A stretch of DNA of 64,000 nucleotides. Origin: Desulfosarcina widdelii (lineage in GTDB: Bacteria > Desulfobacterota > Desulfobacteria > Desulfobacterales > Desulfosarcinaceae). Below the pieces are notes generated by a model, which was not told the origin of the DNA, searched no databases, and was given only the letters and a program-made list of their open reading frames with translations. Within the stretch, counting starts at the first letter, position 1. Each line of letters opens with the position of its first letter. Below are positions 24,543 to 34,267 of the stretch, piece by piece. The translations under genes and the position numbers were made by a program. Location of the stretch: the NCBI RefSeq assembly GCF_009688965.1, contig NZ_AP021875.1, positions 1,736,001 through 1,800,000 on the forward strand. Reading direction: 5' to 3'.

Positions 24543-25217
24543 TGGTAAAATCAGATCGGCAATCCAGTAGGGTTTCGCCTTTTGAGAAGCAAAACCGCAA
24601 ATAAATTCCCGAAACCATGAGTTTCGCATATTTTTCAAAAAAGGAGACACGCCTGCTTTAGAAAAGCCATCAATGCCTGACAACAGGCTTTTCAAGCAAG
24701 AAAAGGGCGCTTCGCATCCCCCTTTTTGCTCCACCTGGTGTACGGCTCACGTACCACAAGTCTCACGCTTTGGGTAACAGTCGCATCCAATCACGATGGA
24801 TGCTGCTGCACGGCTTGCAGTTGATCCCCCATCCATAGACAATGTACTTTTAATTGACAAAAGTACGTACATTTGATTTATTTGGTTAAACAAACACAAA
24901 ATTGCATCCTGCGGTCAAAGCATAAAGCGTATCGGTGGCATTACCGGTAATAATTCCGGTCTAAACGCGACTGTCTATGGATATAAAATTTTTCCAGTTG
25001 CAGGTATCTGCAAACCCCTGGCTCGCCAATCCCAAAGCGCACACCGGCCTGCTAAACGCTGATTTTAAATCAAATTGTCCAATAACACCCAAGGCGGGCA
25101 AATTTTCACGGGCAGATCGTGATGACATCAATCGATCCATTCGCTGAATTCAAGCTCCAGTATCGCTATAAAAAACGGCTTACCGGGGATAATTCCATTT
25201 TTCATTGGAGCGTTGTC
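24543..25217. other. Long noncoding stretch between the DnaJ-like gene and the lipoprotein
   Basis: About 675 bases without a supported gene. It contains a tight ACCGG/CCGGT hairpin near 24944-24962 and A/T-rich tracts. A minus-strand open frame (24495-24734) overlaps the palindrome and has no ribosome site or recognisable domain, so it is not called. Possibly a decayed insertion or an unrecognised RNA. Confidence 0.4.
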
Positions 25218-25622
25218 ATGAAGCAAACCCATATCGCTTTGCTGAGTATGGCGGTCTTTTTTCTTTGCGGTTGCGAAAGCGAAAAAATAAGTCCGCATGT
25301 GGTCGAGATGTCCGTCGAATTCACCTGGAAGGGCCTGAAGCCATGCGGTTGGGGCAATCCGGAGATCCGTATCGGCAGCGTACCGGGGGATACCAAATCT
25401 CTAAAGATCAGCATGTACGATCATGCCTACAGCCATGACCACGGGATCGTGCAGATGCATTACGCCGGAGAAAGGATCATCGCCAGGGACCGTTTTAAAA
25501 AGATCCAGGGGCCCTGCCCGGTTTATAAACCCGGCCGGTATGAGATCACGATCAAGGCGATGGATGCTGACGGAACGATCATCGCCATAGGAAGTTCGGT
25601 AAGGTCTTACCCGGAAGAGTGA
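25218..25622 (+). CDS. Lipoprotein with a PEBP (YbhB)-like pattern
   Basis: 134 residues from the ATG at 25218, which has GGAG upstream and begins a lipoprotein signal (MAVFFLCGCES, lipidated Cys about residue 17). An upstream in-frame ATG would put the signal inside the protein. The mature part has VEFTWKG, NPEIRIGSVPGDTKSLKISM, a His-containing loop (YSHDHGIV), GPCPVYKPGRYEITIKAMDA. This order resembles phosphatidylethanolamine-binding/YbhB proteins. The resemblance is moderate and the ligand unknown. The choloylglycine hydrolase-like gene follows after 25 bases, so they may be cotranscribed. Confidence 0.68.
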   Translation: MKQTHIALLSMAVFFLCGCESEKISPHVVEMSVEFTWKGLKPCGWGNPEIRIGSVPGDTKSLKISMYDHAYSHDHGIVQMHYAGERIIARDRFKKIQGPCPVYKPGRYEITIKAMDADGTIIAIGSSVRSYPEE

Positions 25623-25647
25623 TGAAGCATTACAAAGGAGGCATAAA

Positions 25648-26778
25648 ATGAAAATTCGGTTATTGAGATGCTCACAAATCGCTCTCTGCCTGTTGATCGC
25701 TATTATTCAGGTCGACGCCAGGGCGTGCACGACTTTTCAGCTCAAACATGCAGGCCAGGTGCTTGTCGGTAAAAATTACGATTGGATGGTGGAAAACGGT
25801 TTGGTTATCGTCAACAAGCGTGGAGTCTCAAAAACCGGGTATCAACCCACCGCGGAAAACTCCGGGCTCGATACACCGGCAGCCTGGACTTCAAAATACG
25901 GCAGCATTACGTTCACTCAATACGGTCGGGAGTTGGGTCCGGGTGGGATGAACGAAGCCGGTCTTGTCGTCGAATCCATGGGACTTTTCTGCAACACACC
26001 GAACCGAAAATATCCGGAACCGGATGACAGGGAATCCCTTCTGGCCGGGCAGTGGCGTCAGTACCAACTCGATAATTTTGCGACTGTCAAAGAAGTGATC
26101 GACAGTGATGCCACACTGAGAATCAGGCCACAAAAGGGAATTCACACCCATTTCATCATCAGCGACAGGCAAGGCAATTGCGCCACTATCGAATATCTGG
26201 ACGGAAAAATGGTCTGTCACACAGGCGAGACATTGCCCTATCGTGCCTTAACCAACAACACCTATTCGCACTCACTGGACTACCTGAAGAAAGATACGAT
26301 CCCTGAGCCGGACATGTACAAATCCATCGAGCGATTCATTCGCGCCGCTAAAATGGTCGAAGAATACAATCCGGAGACTTCGGCAGCACCCGTCGACTAT
26401 GCCTTCAAGATCCTAAAAAGCGTCAGTTGGAGCATAGACCGGGAGTGGAAGGGCATTCCATATCAAAGCAACACGCGATGGAGCATCGTCTACGACCAGA
26501 AAAACCGGCTCATCCACTTCAAAACCCATGGCAATCCGGAGATGCGCAGCATCCGGTTGGATGCATTTGACTTTTCATGCAAAACGCCTGTTAAAGTACT
26601 CAACGTAACCGCTACCCTTTCCGGGGATGTATCGGGGAAATTCGTCGACTATACGCGGCAGGCCAATCGGGAATTGATTGAAGCCGCCTTCACCAAAACC
26701 GTCTTTTTCCCGAGATATTCTGCCAGGCAGTTGGATATCCTTGCCGATTATCCGGATACGTTTGGCTGTGAGCAATGA
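25648..26778 (+). CDS. Exported Ntn amidohydrolase (choloylglycine hydrolase/linear amide C-N hydrolase family)
   Basis: 376 residues. The signal peptide (ALCLLIAIIQVDARA) is cleaved directly before CTTF, exposing the catalytic N-terminal Cys of the Ntn-hydrolase fold. Other family residues are visible: GKNYDWMVENG (Arg/Asp loop region), GMNEAGLVVESM, and TNNTYSHS with the conserved Asn. Members deconjugate bile salts, acylate penicillin V or hydrolyse acyl-homoserine lactones and other linear amides; the substrate here is unknown. AAAGGAGG precedes the ATG. No bile-acid gene is near, so a signal-amide or cell-wall-amide substrate is equally plausible. Confidence 0.9.
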   Translation: MKIRLLRCSQIALCLLIAIIQVDARACTTFQLKHAGQVLVGKNYDWMVENGLVIVNKRGVSKTGYQPTAENSGLDTPAAWTSKYGSITFTQYGRELGPGGMNEAGLVVESMGLFCNTPNRKYPEPDDRESLLAGQWRQYQLDNFATVKEVIDSDATLRIRPQKGIHTHFIISDRQGNCATIEYLDGKMVCHTGETLPYRALTNNTYSHSLDYLKKDTIPEPDMYKSIERFIRAAKMVEEYNPETSAAPVDYAFKILKSVSWSIDREWKGIPYQSNTRWSIVYDQKNRLIHFKTHGNPEMRSIRLDAFDFSCKTPVKVLNVTATLSGDVSGKFVDYTRQANRELIEAAFTKTVFFPRYSARQLDILADYPDTFGCEQ

Positions 26779-26923
26779 ATGAAATAATCGCCTGTTTCAA
26801 GCTGGTATGCACTACTTGTCCACGTTTATCGCCAACTGGGATACGATGACCGTAGCAGAGATAAAACGGCGGCCAATTACCGTAAGGCCTATGGATTCGA
26901 TCTGAAGCCCAAAGAGGTTGGAT

Positions 26924-27820
26924 GTGCATAAAGGGATAAAAAAGGACATCGTCACCATCATCATTTTTTCCCTGGCCGCTTATCCCGTAGTCGTAATGGC
27001 CGCCCACTTCTCCCAAAGCTACGCAATTTTCCAGTCCCGGGGTCCCTCGTTGTCGCCACCCCGGCATCTGGAAATCGATGAACGATTTCTGGCCACCCCC
27101 GACGGGCAGCGATTGTATGCCTGGTGGCTGCAAACCGGTGATGCGAAGAAAACCGTCCTCTATTTTCAGGCCAACGGTACCAACATCAGCCAGAAAATCT
27201 TCCGGATAGAGACGTTCAAGGAGATGGGCGTCAACGCCCTTTTGATCGACTACCGGGGATATGGGAAGAGTACGGGCAGGATCAAACAGGAGCAGCATAT
27301 CTATACGGACGGGCAGACGGCCTGGAACTACCTGGTTGACGAAAAACGGATCGATCAGGAGGATATCATCGTTTGGGGGCGATCTTTGGGCGGGGCTGTG
27401 GCGAGCGAGATCGCCAGGGGCAAAAAAATTGCTGCTTTGGTTCTGGAATCGACTTTCCTCTCCCTGGATACCGTTGCCCGTAGACAATACTGGTTTCTTC
27501 CGACAACCAGACTGCTGAAGTATCATTTCGAAAACGGCCGCAAACTGAAACAGGTTCGCGCGCCGGTCGTCATCATTCACAGCATGGAAGACGATTACGT
27601 TCCGTTCAGCCAGGCTCGCAAGCTGTACGAGGCCGCCTCGGAGCCTCGCTATCTGATTGAGACGACCGGCTCGCACATCGACAGCTTCGACCGTCAGTGG
27701 GCGTTTTTCGGTTCGTCAGCAAATCGCTCCGGCAACCGTCAGCAGGTTTTGTTCAGGGTGATGGAATCCATCGGTCTGGATACCTCATCGCCCACCAGAC
27801 ACACTACAAGATCTGACTGA
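26924..27820 (+). CDS. Alpha/beta hydrolase (BEM46/YfhR-like), membrane-anchored
   Basis: 298 residues from the GTG at 26924, preferred because AAAGAGG lies 6 bases before it; a TTG two codons earlier would sit on that site. An N-terminal hydrophobic helix ([20 protein letters not shown]) anchors it. The Ser nucleophile elbow is GRSLGGAVA, the oxyanion region FQANGTN, the acid in [10 protein letters not shown] and His in TGSHIDSF. The family includes serine peptidases/lipases without firm substrates. Its last 17 bases overlap the end of the convergent ABC ATPase gene. The preceding 145 bases after the amidohydrolase hold no gene. Confidence 0.87.
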   Translation: MHKGIKKDIVTIIIFSLAAYPVVVMAAHFSQSYAIFQSRGPSLSPPRHLEIDERFLATPDGQRLYAWWLQTGDAKKTVLYFQANGTNISQKIFRIETFKEMGVNALLIDYRGYGKSTGRIKQEQHIYTDGQTAWNYLVDEKRIDQEDIIVWGRSLGGAVASEIARGKKIAALVLESTFLSLDTVARRQYWFLPTTRLLKYHFENGRKLKQVRAPVVIIHSMEDDYVPFSQARKLYEAASEPRYLIETTGSHIDSFDRQWAFFGSSANRSGNRQQVLFRVMESIGLDTSSPTRHTTRSD

Positions 27821-28535
27821 GAAACAGCTTGGTCCGGTCGTGGGTGGGATTGGTGAAAAAATGCTCCGGGGTGCCTTCTTCCACGATGGCCCCGGCATCC
27901 ATGAAGATTACACGGTCAGCCACCTCGCGGGCAAAGCCCATTTCGTGGGTCACCACCACCATGGTCATGCCTTCCTTGGCCAAAGTTTTCATGACGTCCA
28001 GCACCTCCCCGATCATCTCAGGATCCAGGGCCGATGTCGGCTCGTCGAACAGCATTACCTTGGGATCCATGGCCAGGGCACGGGCGATGGCCACCCGCTG
28101 CTGCTGACCGCCGGAGAGTTGATCCGGGTAGACATTGATCTTGTCGCTGATGCCGACCTTTTCCAGAAGGGCCATGGCTTTTTCATGGGAGGCGTCGCTT
28201 TTGCGCTTGCGAACTACTTTTTGGGCCAGCGTCACGTTTTCCAGCACGCTCTTGTGGGGGAACAGGTTGAAGGACTGGAACACCATGCCCACCTCGGCCC
28301 GCACCTTGTTGATATCGGTGCGCTGATCCAGGATATCGATGCCGTCGATGAAAATATGTCCGCTGGTGGCTTGCTCCAGCCTGTTGAGACACCGCAGAAA
28401 AGTACTCTTGCCGGATCCCGAGGGGCCGATCACCACCACCACTTCACCGGCCTTGATACTTGCGGTAACATCGACCAGGGCATTGATTTCGTGGGGAGCG
28501 TAAAAGGTCTTATATACATTTTTTGCCTGTATCAC
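27804..28535 (-). CDS. Polar amino-acid ABC transporter ATP-binding protein (GlnQ-like)
   Basis: 243 residues. Walker [10 protein letters not shown] (about residues 37-45), Q-loop [10 protein letters not shown], signature [15 protein letters not shown], Walker [15 protein letters not shown] and the switch His in VVVTHEMGF are all intact. A GTG start at 28535 overlaps the permease stop (GTGA). It is the last gene of the substrate-binding protein, permease, ATPase operon. Family membership indicates uptake of a polar amino acid such as glutamine or glutamate. The glutamine amidotransferase next upstream on the same strand hints at nitrogen metabolism, but the exact substrate is not shown. Confidence 0.95.
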   Translation of the reverse strand: MIQAKNVYKTFYAPHEINALVDVTASIKAGEVVVVIGPSGSGKSTFLRCLNRLEQATSGHIFIDGIDILDQRTDINKVRAEVGMVFQSFNLFPHKSVLENVTLAQKVVRKRKSDASHEKAMALLEKVGISDKINVYPDQLSGGQQQRVAIARALAMDPKVMLFDEPTSALDPEMIGEVLDVMKTLAKEGMTMVVVTHEMGFAREVADRVIFMDAGAIVEEGTPEHFFTNPTHDRTKLFLSQIL

Positions 28536-29542
28536 GATGTGGCCATCCTTCTCTCAAGATATTGCACGTACATGGAAAGGGTAAAGGTGAGCACCAGGTA
28601 CAACAAGCCCAGAAGAATATAGACTTCAAAGGGCTGGAGTGTCGCCGTAACCGCTTCCCGGGCCGCCTTGGTCAACTCGCGGATGGCGATAATGCCCAAA
28701 AGCGAGGAATCCTTGATCAGACTGATGAACTGTCCGGCAAGGGGCGGCAGGATGCGGCGCATGGCCTGGGGCAAAATGATGTAGCGCATGGACTGACCAT
28801 AGCTCATACCCAGGCTGCGGGCCGCTTCGGTCTGTCCACGGTGAATGGACTGGATGCCCGCCCGCACGATTTCCGAAACGTAGGCGCCGGCAAAGCAGGC
28901 CAGAGAGGCGACCCCGTACCAGAAGGCCGGGATCTGTCCGATGCCGTAGGACGCAAGCAGGTCGTTGATCAACGTCCCCAACACGAAGTACCAGATCAGG
29001 ATCTGTACCATCAGCGGCGACCCCCGGATCAGTTCCACATAAACAATGGACGTCCATCGCAGGGCCGGGTTGTCGGAGATGCGCATCAATCCGCTGATGA
29101 CGCCGAGGATCACGCCGAATATCGTGGCCATCACACTGATCTGCAGCGTGATCCACAAACCGATCATCAAAAGGCCGGCTTTCCATTTCTTGTAGCTGGC
29201 CAGGGTGTCGCCCGGGGAGATGAATTCGCCTTCGCTCACCTTCACGCTGCCGGCCGGTGCGGTGTAATCCTCCTCCTCGTCGAGTCCCTTGACGGTGATG
29301 ATCGCCTTTTTGCCATCCTTTACGATGGAAGACACCTCCCCGTCGACGGTAGAGGTGACATCGATATCGTCCTGGTAGGCAAAGTAGATGGGGGTCCGGT
29401 TCCACCGCCAGTTATATGCGATCTTCTGGGAGGCATAATAAAACAGGCCCAGAAAAACCAGAACACCGAAACAGAAAATCATGACCCAGCGGTTGTAGTT
29501 GGCGGGCCTTCCTGTTATGCGCTGACTGTTTTCTTCACTCAT
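28532..29542 (-). CDS. Polar amino-acid ABC transporter permease with a periplasmic insert
   Basis: 336 residues, about 110 longer than usual. Helix 1 ([20 protein letters not shown]) is followed by an extra domain, residues about 45-115, rich in short strands ([39 protein letters not shown]) that resemble a lipoyl/HlyD-like barrel-sandwich. The normal HisM/GlnP core follows, including the cytoplasmic EAA loop ([20 protein letters not shown]). It is coupled by a 4-base overlap to the ATPase. The insert would face the periplasm beside the binding protein, so it may shape docking or gating; this is inference. Confidence 0.93.
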   Translation of the reverse strand: MSEENSQRITGRPANYNRWVMIFCFGVLVFLGLFYYASQKIAYNWRWNRTPIYFAYQDDIDVTSTVDGEVSSIVKDGKKAIITVKGLDEEEDYTAPAGSVKVSEGEFISPGDTLASYKKWKAGLLMIGLWITLQISVMATIFGVILGVISGLMRISDNPALRWTSIVYVELIRGSPLMVQILIWYFVLGTLINDLLASYGIGQIPAFWYGVASLACFAGAYVSEIVRAGIQSIHRGQTEAARSLGMSYGQSMRYIILPQAMRRILPPLAGQFISLIKDSSLLGIIAIRELTKAAREAVTATLQPFEVYILLGLLYLVLTFTLSMYVQYLERRMATS

Positions 29543-29612
29543 GTTCAGATCTTCTTCCTGCCGGGGGTACCGGTCGTAGAAAAAAATGGGACCAAGCGAT
29601 CCGGTCCGGACG

Positions 29613-29648
29613 ACACAGGCCGGCCGTGGTTTACCGGCCGGCCTGTGT
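29613..29648 (-). terminator. Strong intra-operon hairpin between binding-protein and permease genes
   Basis: A 14-bp G/C-rich stem (ACACAGGCCGGCCG at 29613-29626 with CGGCCGGCCTGTGT at 29635-29648) lies 36 bases after the binding-protein stop and has no T-run. Such hairpins typically leave more binding-protein mRNA than permease mRNA by partial termination or 3-prime end protection. Confidence 0.6.
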
Positions 29649-29684
29649 GTGGATCATGATCACCGATCGATCGTCGTCAGGATA

Positions 29685-30509
29685 TTATTGGAGTTCTTTT
29701 TTCCAGTCGGCGCTCAAAATCCATTTGCTGTAGACCTTGTCGTAGAAACCATCTCCCTTGCACTGCCTGAGAAAATTGTTCAGCCAGTTGAGGAAATCGG
29801 GATCACCCTGGTTAATGGCCCATGCCAGCGGCTCATAGGTGAACGGCTTGTCCAGGAATACGGTCTTGCCCTTTCCCTGGCTGGAATAGAGGATGCCGAT
29901 GAAAGGCAGGTCGTAGACCAGCGCGGCGGCCTTGCCGTTGATCACTTCCATGCCGGCCTCGGCTTCGGACTCGAAGCCTTTGTAGGTGGCCTTGGGAATC
30001 ATGCGTTTGATGGCCTGCTCACCGGTGGTGCCCATACGGGAGGTAAGGATGTATTTGGGGTCGTTGAGATCCTTGTAGGATTTGACCGTGCCCTCGTATT
30101 TGTTGTTGAGGAGGATGGCCTGTCCCACGACGATGTATGGATCGGAAAAATTGACTTTCAGGTTTCTCTCCTGGGTAATGGTCATGCCGCCCATGATGAT
30201 GTCGAATTTGTCGGTGACCAGGGCGGGAATGATGCCGTCCCAGGCAGTGTTCACGGGAACGAACTTGACGCCCATGGCTTTGGCCATGCGCCGTCCGAAG
30301 TCCATGTCGAAGCCGATAAATTCGCCTTTTTTGTTTGTCATTTCAAAGGGCATGTATCCGGATTCGAAACCAACCCGCAACTCGCCTCTTTCCAGGATCT
30401 TCTGAATATGGGATTTTTTGGCCAGCTCGATATCCGCCCCCAAAGCCGTCCCCATGCAAAAGGCTACTGCGGCGACAATTGCCAATGCGGTAAATAAACC
30501 TCTTTTCAT
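29685..30509 (-). CDS. Amino-acid ABC transporter periplasmic substrate-binding protein
   Basis: 274 residues with a Sec signal peptide (LFTALAIVAAVAFCMGTALGA). The solute-binding protein family 3 pattern is clear: GELRVGFESGYMPFEM, GEFIGFDMDFGRRMAKAMGV, DIIMGGMTITQER, FSDPYIVVGQ. The Arg of MTITQER and Asp of YDLP (residue about 190) fit alpha-amino-acid contacts. GGAGGAG lies before the ATG. It is first in the operon, and a stable hairpin after it probably raises its level over the permease. Specificity (Gln, Glu or another polar amino acid) cannot be read off safely. Confidence 0.95.
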   Translation of the reverse strand: MKRGLFTALAIVAAVAFCMGTALGADIELAKKSHIQKILERGELRVGFESGYMPFEMTNKKGEFIGFDMDFGRRMAKAMGVKFVPVNTAWDGIIPALVTDKFDIIMGGMTITQERNLKVNFSDPYIVVGQAILLNNKYEGTVKSYKDLNDPKYILTSRMGTTGEQAIKRMIPKATYKGFESEAEAGMEVINGKAAALVYDLPFIGILYSSQGKGKTVFLDKPFTYEPLAWAINQGDPDFLNWLNNFLRQCKGDGFYDKVYSKWILSADWKKELQ

Positions 30510-30739
30510 ACGTGTTCTCCTCCTTGATAGATTAAACAGAGCAAGACCGCTCCTCTGCGGCCGGTTCCACCGTGGCGTTACAACATCTAAAACGTCGGAA
30601 TAAATTTCACTTCGGCCATTTAAAATGGGATTTGCCGTTCCTCAGAAAACCGAGGACCAAAAAGACAACTAACTTTTACAATAAGTTACGCACAAAGTAA
30701 AGTATTGATTGTTTGCCTCCGCATCCCTGCCGCAGCACC

Positions 30740-31450
30740 CTATCGGCACACTCGCTGAAAGCGGCGCAGCAGCCCTTCGCTGATCGGCGTCTCCCGGGCA
30801 CCCTCCAGCAGGCCGCTGACCTCGCTTCCCTGGGCCGCAAGATCGTCGGTAAACCGCCGGATGTAACAGCGCAGCACCTCGGCATTGAATTCGGGATGAA
30901 ACTGAACGCCCCAGGCGCACTCTCCCACGGAAAAGGCGTGATGCGGATCCATCTCGGAGGAGGCCAGAAGGGTCGCGCCGACCGGCAGCTGTACAACGCT
31001 CTGGGTGTGGCAGGCCTGGGCGTCGAAAACGTCCGGCAGCCCCTGGAACAGCCGGTCTGCCTTGGCCCGCCCGCTCAGTCGAACCGGCACCGTGCCGAAC
31101 TCTTTTCCATTCGGGTTGTCTCCCACCACACCGCCCAGTGCGTGGGCCAGCAGTTGATGCCCGTAACAGACCCCCAGCACCGGGATCTTTCGGTCCACGG
31201 CGTCCTTGACCCAAAGGGCGGTCCTTTCGCTCCAGGGATGTTTTTCGGTAACCATGTCGTGGCTGCCGGTAATGATCACACCGCCCAGCGACGCCAGCGG
31301 CGGCAATTCTTCCCCGGCCTGGGGGCAAACAATATGGATGGGTCGCGATGCCTGGTCCAGGCGCCGGAGGAACCAGTCTTCGAAGTCGCCGAAGCGGGCC
31401 GCCATGTCGGGATAGGTGCCGCCGGTCTTGACAATCAGGATGGGTTTCAT
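30740..31450 (-). CDS. Class I glutamine amidotransferase (GMP-synthase-like GATase domain, stand-alone)
   Basis: 236 residues from the ATG at 31450; an upstream GTG has no ribosome site. The catalytic Cys is in VLGVCYGHQLLAHALGG and the His-Glu pair in WGVQFHPEFN, so the triad is intact. Stand-alone members of this family (YfeJ-like) transfer glutamine amide nitrogen or hydrolyse gamma-glutamyl compounds. An AAAGGA lies 12 bases before the start, a longish gap. It is on the same strand as the downstream amino-acid transporter genes but about 230 bases away. A role in gamma-glutamyl or glutamine metabolism is plausible. Confidence 0.9.
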   Translation of the reverse strand: MKPILIVKTGGTYPDMAARFGDFEDWFLRRLDQASRPIHIVCPQAGEELPPLASLGGVIITGSHDMVTEKHPWSERTALWVKDAVDRKIPVLGVCYGHQLLAHALGGVVGDNPNGKEFGTVPVRLSGRAKADRLFQGLPDVFDAQACHTQSVVQLPVGATLLASSEMDPHHAFSVGECAWGVQFHPEFNAEVLRCYIRRFTDDLAAQGSEVSGLLEGARETPISEGLLRRFQRVCR

Positions 31451-31625
31451 GGGCAAAGCAAATCCTTTGATTAAAGCCACTGTCAGTATCGATTCGTTTG
31501 GGTGTTGTCAATAACCGCCTGGCGATCGGACAGGACAACCGCATTTGGATTTATTTTCTGCTTTTCGCAGGCACGCCTGTATCGATACGAATTTCGAAAC
31601 CGCTTTTCTGTATGTTGCATCGGTG

Positions 31626-31720
31626 TAGTGGCGGGGTTTATCCCCGCCTTTGAGGTTTATCCCTCCTTTGGGGTTTATCTCCGCCTTTTCTAACCGGGCG
31701 CGGATAAACCGCGCCCCTAC
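31626..31720. repeat. Tandem GGTTTATCC-type intergenic repeat cluster
   Basis: Three short units (GGGGTTTATCCCCGCCTTT, GAGGTTTATCCCTCCTTT, GGGGTTTATCTCCGCCTTT) are followed by GGGCGCGGATAAACCGCGCCC, an inverted relative; each unit is itself palindromic. The block lies in a 617-base gene-free stretch between the amidotransferase and pfp. Confidence 0.7.
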
Positions 31721-31934
31721 GCTACGTCAAGTCAACAATATGGATACCCCCGATGATCGAAACATCCTCCCATCGATCCAGGAAACGTTTTTTTTACTTT
31801 ATTTTCAAAATTCTATACAGCGGCTTATACCTCGCAGCACACGACAACGGCCTTGACTAAAGGCGCATCCGAAAGATATGAAAACAGACAAATCGTTTCC
31901 TTATTCTTGACGGATTCGTAAAAAGTCCCAGGCT

Positions 31935-32006
31935 CGTCATGCCGGACTCGATCCGGCATCCAGAAAATATTGAAAAGACTGGATTCCGGCCTCCGCCGGA
32001 ATGACG
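31935..32006. repeat. Nested palindromic intergenic repeat (CGTCATGCCGG...CCGGAATGACG type)
   Basis: Outer arms CGTCAT (31935-31940) and ATGACG (32001-32006) enclose GCCGGACTCGATCCGGC, ATCCAG/CTGGAT and TTCCGGCCTCCGCCGGAA. From general knowledge this sequence type is a dispersed repeat in many proteobacterial genomes. It lies about 90 bases upstream of pfp. Confidence 0.8.
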
Positions 32007-32097
32007 AAAAAATGAAAGTGAGTACTTTTTACGCGTTCGTCATTCTTAAAGGAACCCTATCTTTTCAACACATCGATCACCTGCTCAGGAGGGCTGA

Positions 32098-34224
32098 ATG
32101 CCGTTACCATCCAATATCCGCCTTGATAAAATGCTCGGACACCCGACGGTTGCCGACGCCGTCGCCGACGACAACCTGGAACTGAAAGAGAGAATTGCCT
32201 ATCAGCCTCCGGCATGCGAGGTTTTCCGGCAGCCCTTCACCCTCCTGGAGACGGACGACCAATACCGTTTCGAGATTGACAAGGAGGCCAAACGACAGCT
32301 TGCCCACATCATCGGCAACACCGTCCAGCGGGTCAAAGGGAGTGACGACCTGAAGGATGGGGAAAAGGAGAACTACAGGCAGCCGCGCAATATCGGCATC
32401 GTCTTTTCCGGCGGCCCTGCCCCCGGCGGACACAATGTAATTGCCGGGCTCTTCGATTCAGCCAAGCGGGCCAACCCCCAAACGAAAATATTCGGATTTC
32501 TGATGGGACCCGACGGCATCATCAACGGAGACTGCGTTGAACTGACCCGGGAACTAGTGGACCGCTACCGCAATGTGGGCGGTTTCACCATGATCAAGAC
32601 CGGCCGCACCAAAATCGACAACCGCGAGAAAATGGACTTCTCCCGGGAAACCTGCAAGCGTCTGGGACTGAACGCCCTGGTAGTGGTGGGCGGAGACGAC
32701 TCCAACACCAACGCCGCTTTCCTGGCCCAGGAGATGTTCGACGACGGCATTCAGGTGATTGGCGTGCCCAAGACCATCGATGGCGACATCCAGGTCCGCG
32801 ACGCCAACGGCAAGGTGCTGTGCGCCATGTCTTTCGGGTTCCACACCGCCGCGCGCGCCTTTTCCCAGGCCATCGCCAACCTGTGCACCGATGCCAGCTC
32901 CGATGTAAAATACTGGCATGTCTGCAAGGTCATGGGGCGGGTCGCCAGCCACCTGGCACTGGAGGTGGCCCTGCAGACCCACGCCAACATGACCCTGATC
33001 GGCGAGGATCTCGCCGACTACGTGGATAACGCCAGACTGGAAAAAGCCGCCGAACAGGGCGTGGTGGACTACACCGCATATGGCATGACCTTACGGCATC
33101 TTTCCCGGGTGGTCTGCGACGCCATCATGGACCGGGCCGCCGTGGGAAAAAATTACGGTGTGCTGGTGGTTCCCGAAGGCGTTCTGGAGTTCATCAACGA
33201 GATCCAGACCTTCATCATCAAACTCAACACCATCATTGCCGATTACAACAAACTGCACGACCGGGATTTCCACACCGCTTTTCTCACCCTTGAGGATAAA
33301 CTCGAATACCTGCGCCGGCTGGTGCGGGGAATCCGCAAGGACATCTCCTACAATGTATGGAATGCCCGCGACGACGAACTGTTCAATGACATTCCCGCCT
33401 TTTTCCAGGAAGGCCTGCTCACCGAGCGGGACAGCCACGGCAACTTCCAGTTCTCCCAGGTCAAGACGGAAAAGGTGTTGCTGGACCTGGTCAAGGACTA
33501 CCTCGGTCTTCTCAAGGAGAAGGGCCGCTACAAGGTCGGCATCGAGGAAGCCCAGTTCACCAAAACGTTGGAAAAAGGCGGTCTGGATCCCGAACTATAC
33601 GGTCCGATCCTTTTCGAAAACTGGAAGCAGGCCCAATACCTGATGATCAGGCAAACCATTATTTCCAAAAAAACCCTGAAAGCGGCATTGGTCAAGGCCG
33701 ACATTTTAGGCGACGAGGATTCCGTGCCGGCGCCCATCGAGACCATTTACGAGCAGTCGGTTCCCAAGTTCAAAACCCAGACCCATTTTTACGGCTATGA
33801 CGGACGGGGAAGCGACCCCACGCGGTTCGACTGCATCTACACCTACAATCTGGGGCAGACCGTGTTCAGCCTGATCGCCAACGGCGCCACCGGGCAGATG
33901 GCCGCCATATTGAATCTGGAGCAGGATTTTGCCCGCTGGCGCCCCATCGGCATCCCCATCGCGCCGCTGATGCACCTTGAGGAGCGCAAGGGCAAACTGG
34001 AACTGGTGCTGGAGAAAAGTGTGGTGGACGTCAAGGCTCCGGCCTTCAGGGTCGTCAAGGCCTTTCGTGAGAAGTGGCTTGCCGCTGCCGCCGACGGAGA
34101 CCACTACCGGCATCCCGGCCCGATCCGGTTTACCGGCAGCAGCGAGGAAGACCGCCCCATCACGCTGCTACTCAACGCCATGGCAAAAAATCTTGTTGAA
34201 CCGGAAAATGAGACGGCCGGATAG
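32098..34224 (+). CDS. pfp: Diphosphate-dependent fructose-6-phosphate 1-phosphotransferase (PPi-PFK), long form
   Basis: 708 residues, close to the long plant/anaerobe-type PPi-PFK. The PPi signature GGDDSNTN (about residues 199-206) replaces the ATP-type GGDGS, and the catalytic region reads PKTIDGD, with Gly where PKTIDND is usual. Other phosphate contacts appear in SGGPAPGGHNV and MGR. The enzyme interconverts fructose 6-phosphate and fructose 1,6-bisphosphate with pyrophosphate, reversible, hence usable in glycolysis and gluconeogenesis. GGAGGG precedes the ATG. It is a single-gene unit preceded by repeats and followed by a hairpin. Anaerobes with energy-limited metabolism often rely on this enzyme. 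Confidence 0.95.
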   Translation: MPLPSNIRLDKMLGHPTVADAVADDNLELKERIAYQPPACEVFRQPFTLLETDDQYRFEIDKEAKRQLAHIIGNTVQRVKGSDDLKDGEKENYRQPRNIGIVFSGGPAPGGHNVIAGLFDSAKRANPQTKIFGFLMGPDGIINGDCVELTRELVDRYRNVGGFTMIKTGRTKIDNREKMDFSRETCKRLGLNALVVVGGDDSNTNAAFLAQEMFDDGIQVIGVPKTIDGDIQVRDANGKVLCAMSFGFHTAARAFSQAIANLCTDASSDVKYWHVCKVMGRVASHLALEVALQTHANMTLIGEDLADYVDNARLEKAAEQGVVDYTAYGMTLRHLSRVVCDAIMDRAAVGKNYGVLVVPEGVLEFINEIQTFIIKLNTIIADYNKLHDRDFHTAFLTLEDKLEYLRRLVRGIRKDISYNVWNARDDELFNDIPAFFQEGLLTERDSHGNFQFSQVKTEKVLLDLVKDYLGLLKEKGRYKVGIEEAQFTKTLEKGGLDPELYGPILFENWKQAQYLMIRQTIISKKTLKAALVKADILGDEDSVPAPIETIYEQSVPKFKTQTHFYGYDGRGSDPTRFDCIYTYNLGQTVFSLIANGATGQMAAILNLEQDFARWRPIGIPIAPLMHLEERKGKLELVLEKSVVDVKAPAFRVVKAFREKWLAAAADGDHYRHPGPIRFTGSSEEDRPITLLLNAMAKNLVEPENETAG

Positions 34225-34253
34225 GAGGGAATTTCTTATAGAAACGCTCCTAT
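34221..34253. terminator. Hairpin at the convergent end of pfp and the DUF4136 gene
   Basis: ATAGGAG (34221-34227) pairs with CTCCTAT (34247-34253) around an inner TTTCT/AGAAA stem. It overlaps the pfp stop and lacks a clear T-run, so it is a weaker terminator candidate. Confidence 0.45.
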
Positions 34254-34267
34254 AGCTGCCCGGTTGT

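Noticed and set aside
24495..24734. 79-residue minus-strand open frame after the DnaJ-like gene
   Set aside because: Overlaps the long palindrome, lacks a ribosome site and shows no motif.
24910..25000. Possible second GEMM-type riboswitch upstream of the lipoprotein
   Set aside because: Contains ACCGG/CCGGT hairpins but not the CAAACC, GNRA hairpin and AGCCGGG order.
31619..31725. Possible CRISPR array because of short repeated units
   Set aside because: Units are abutting palindromes without unique spacers and no cas gene is present.
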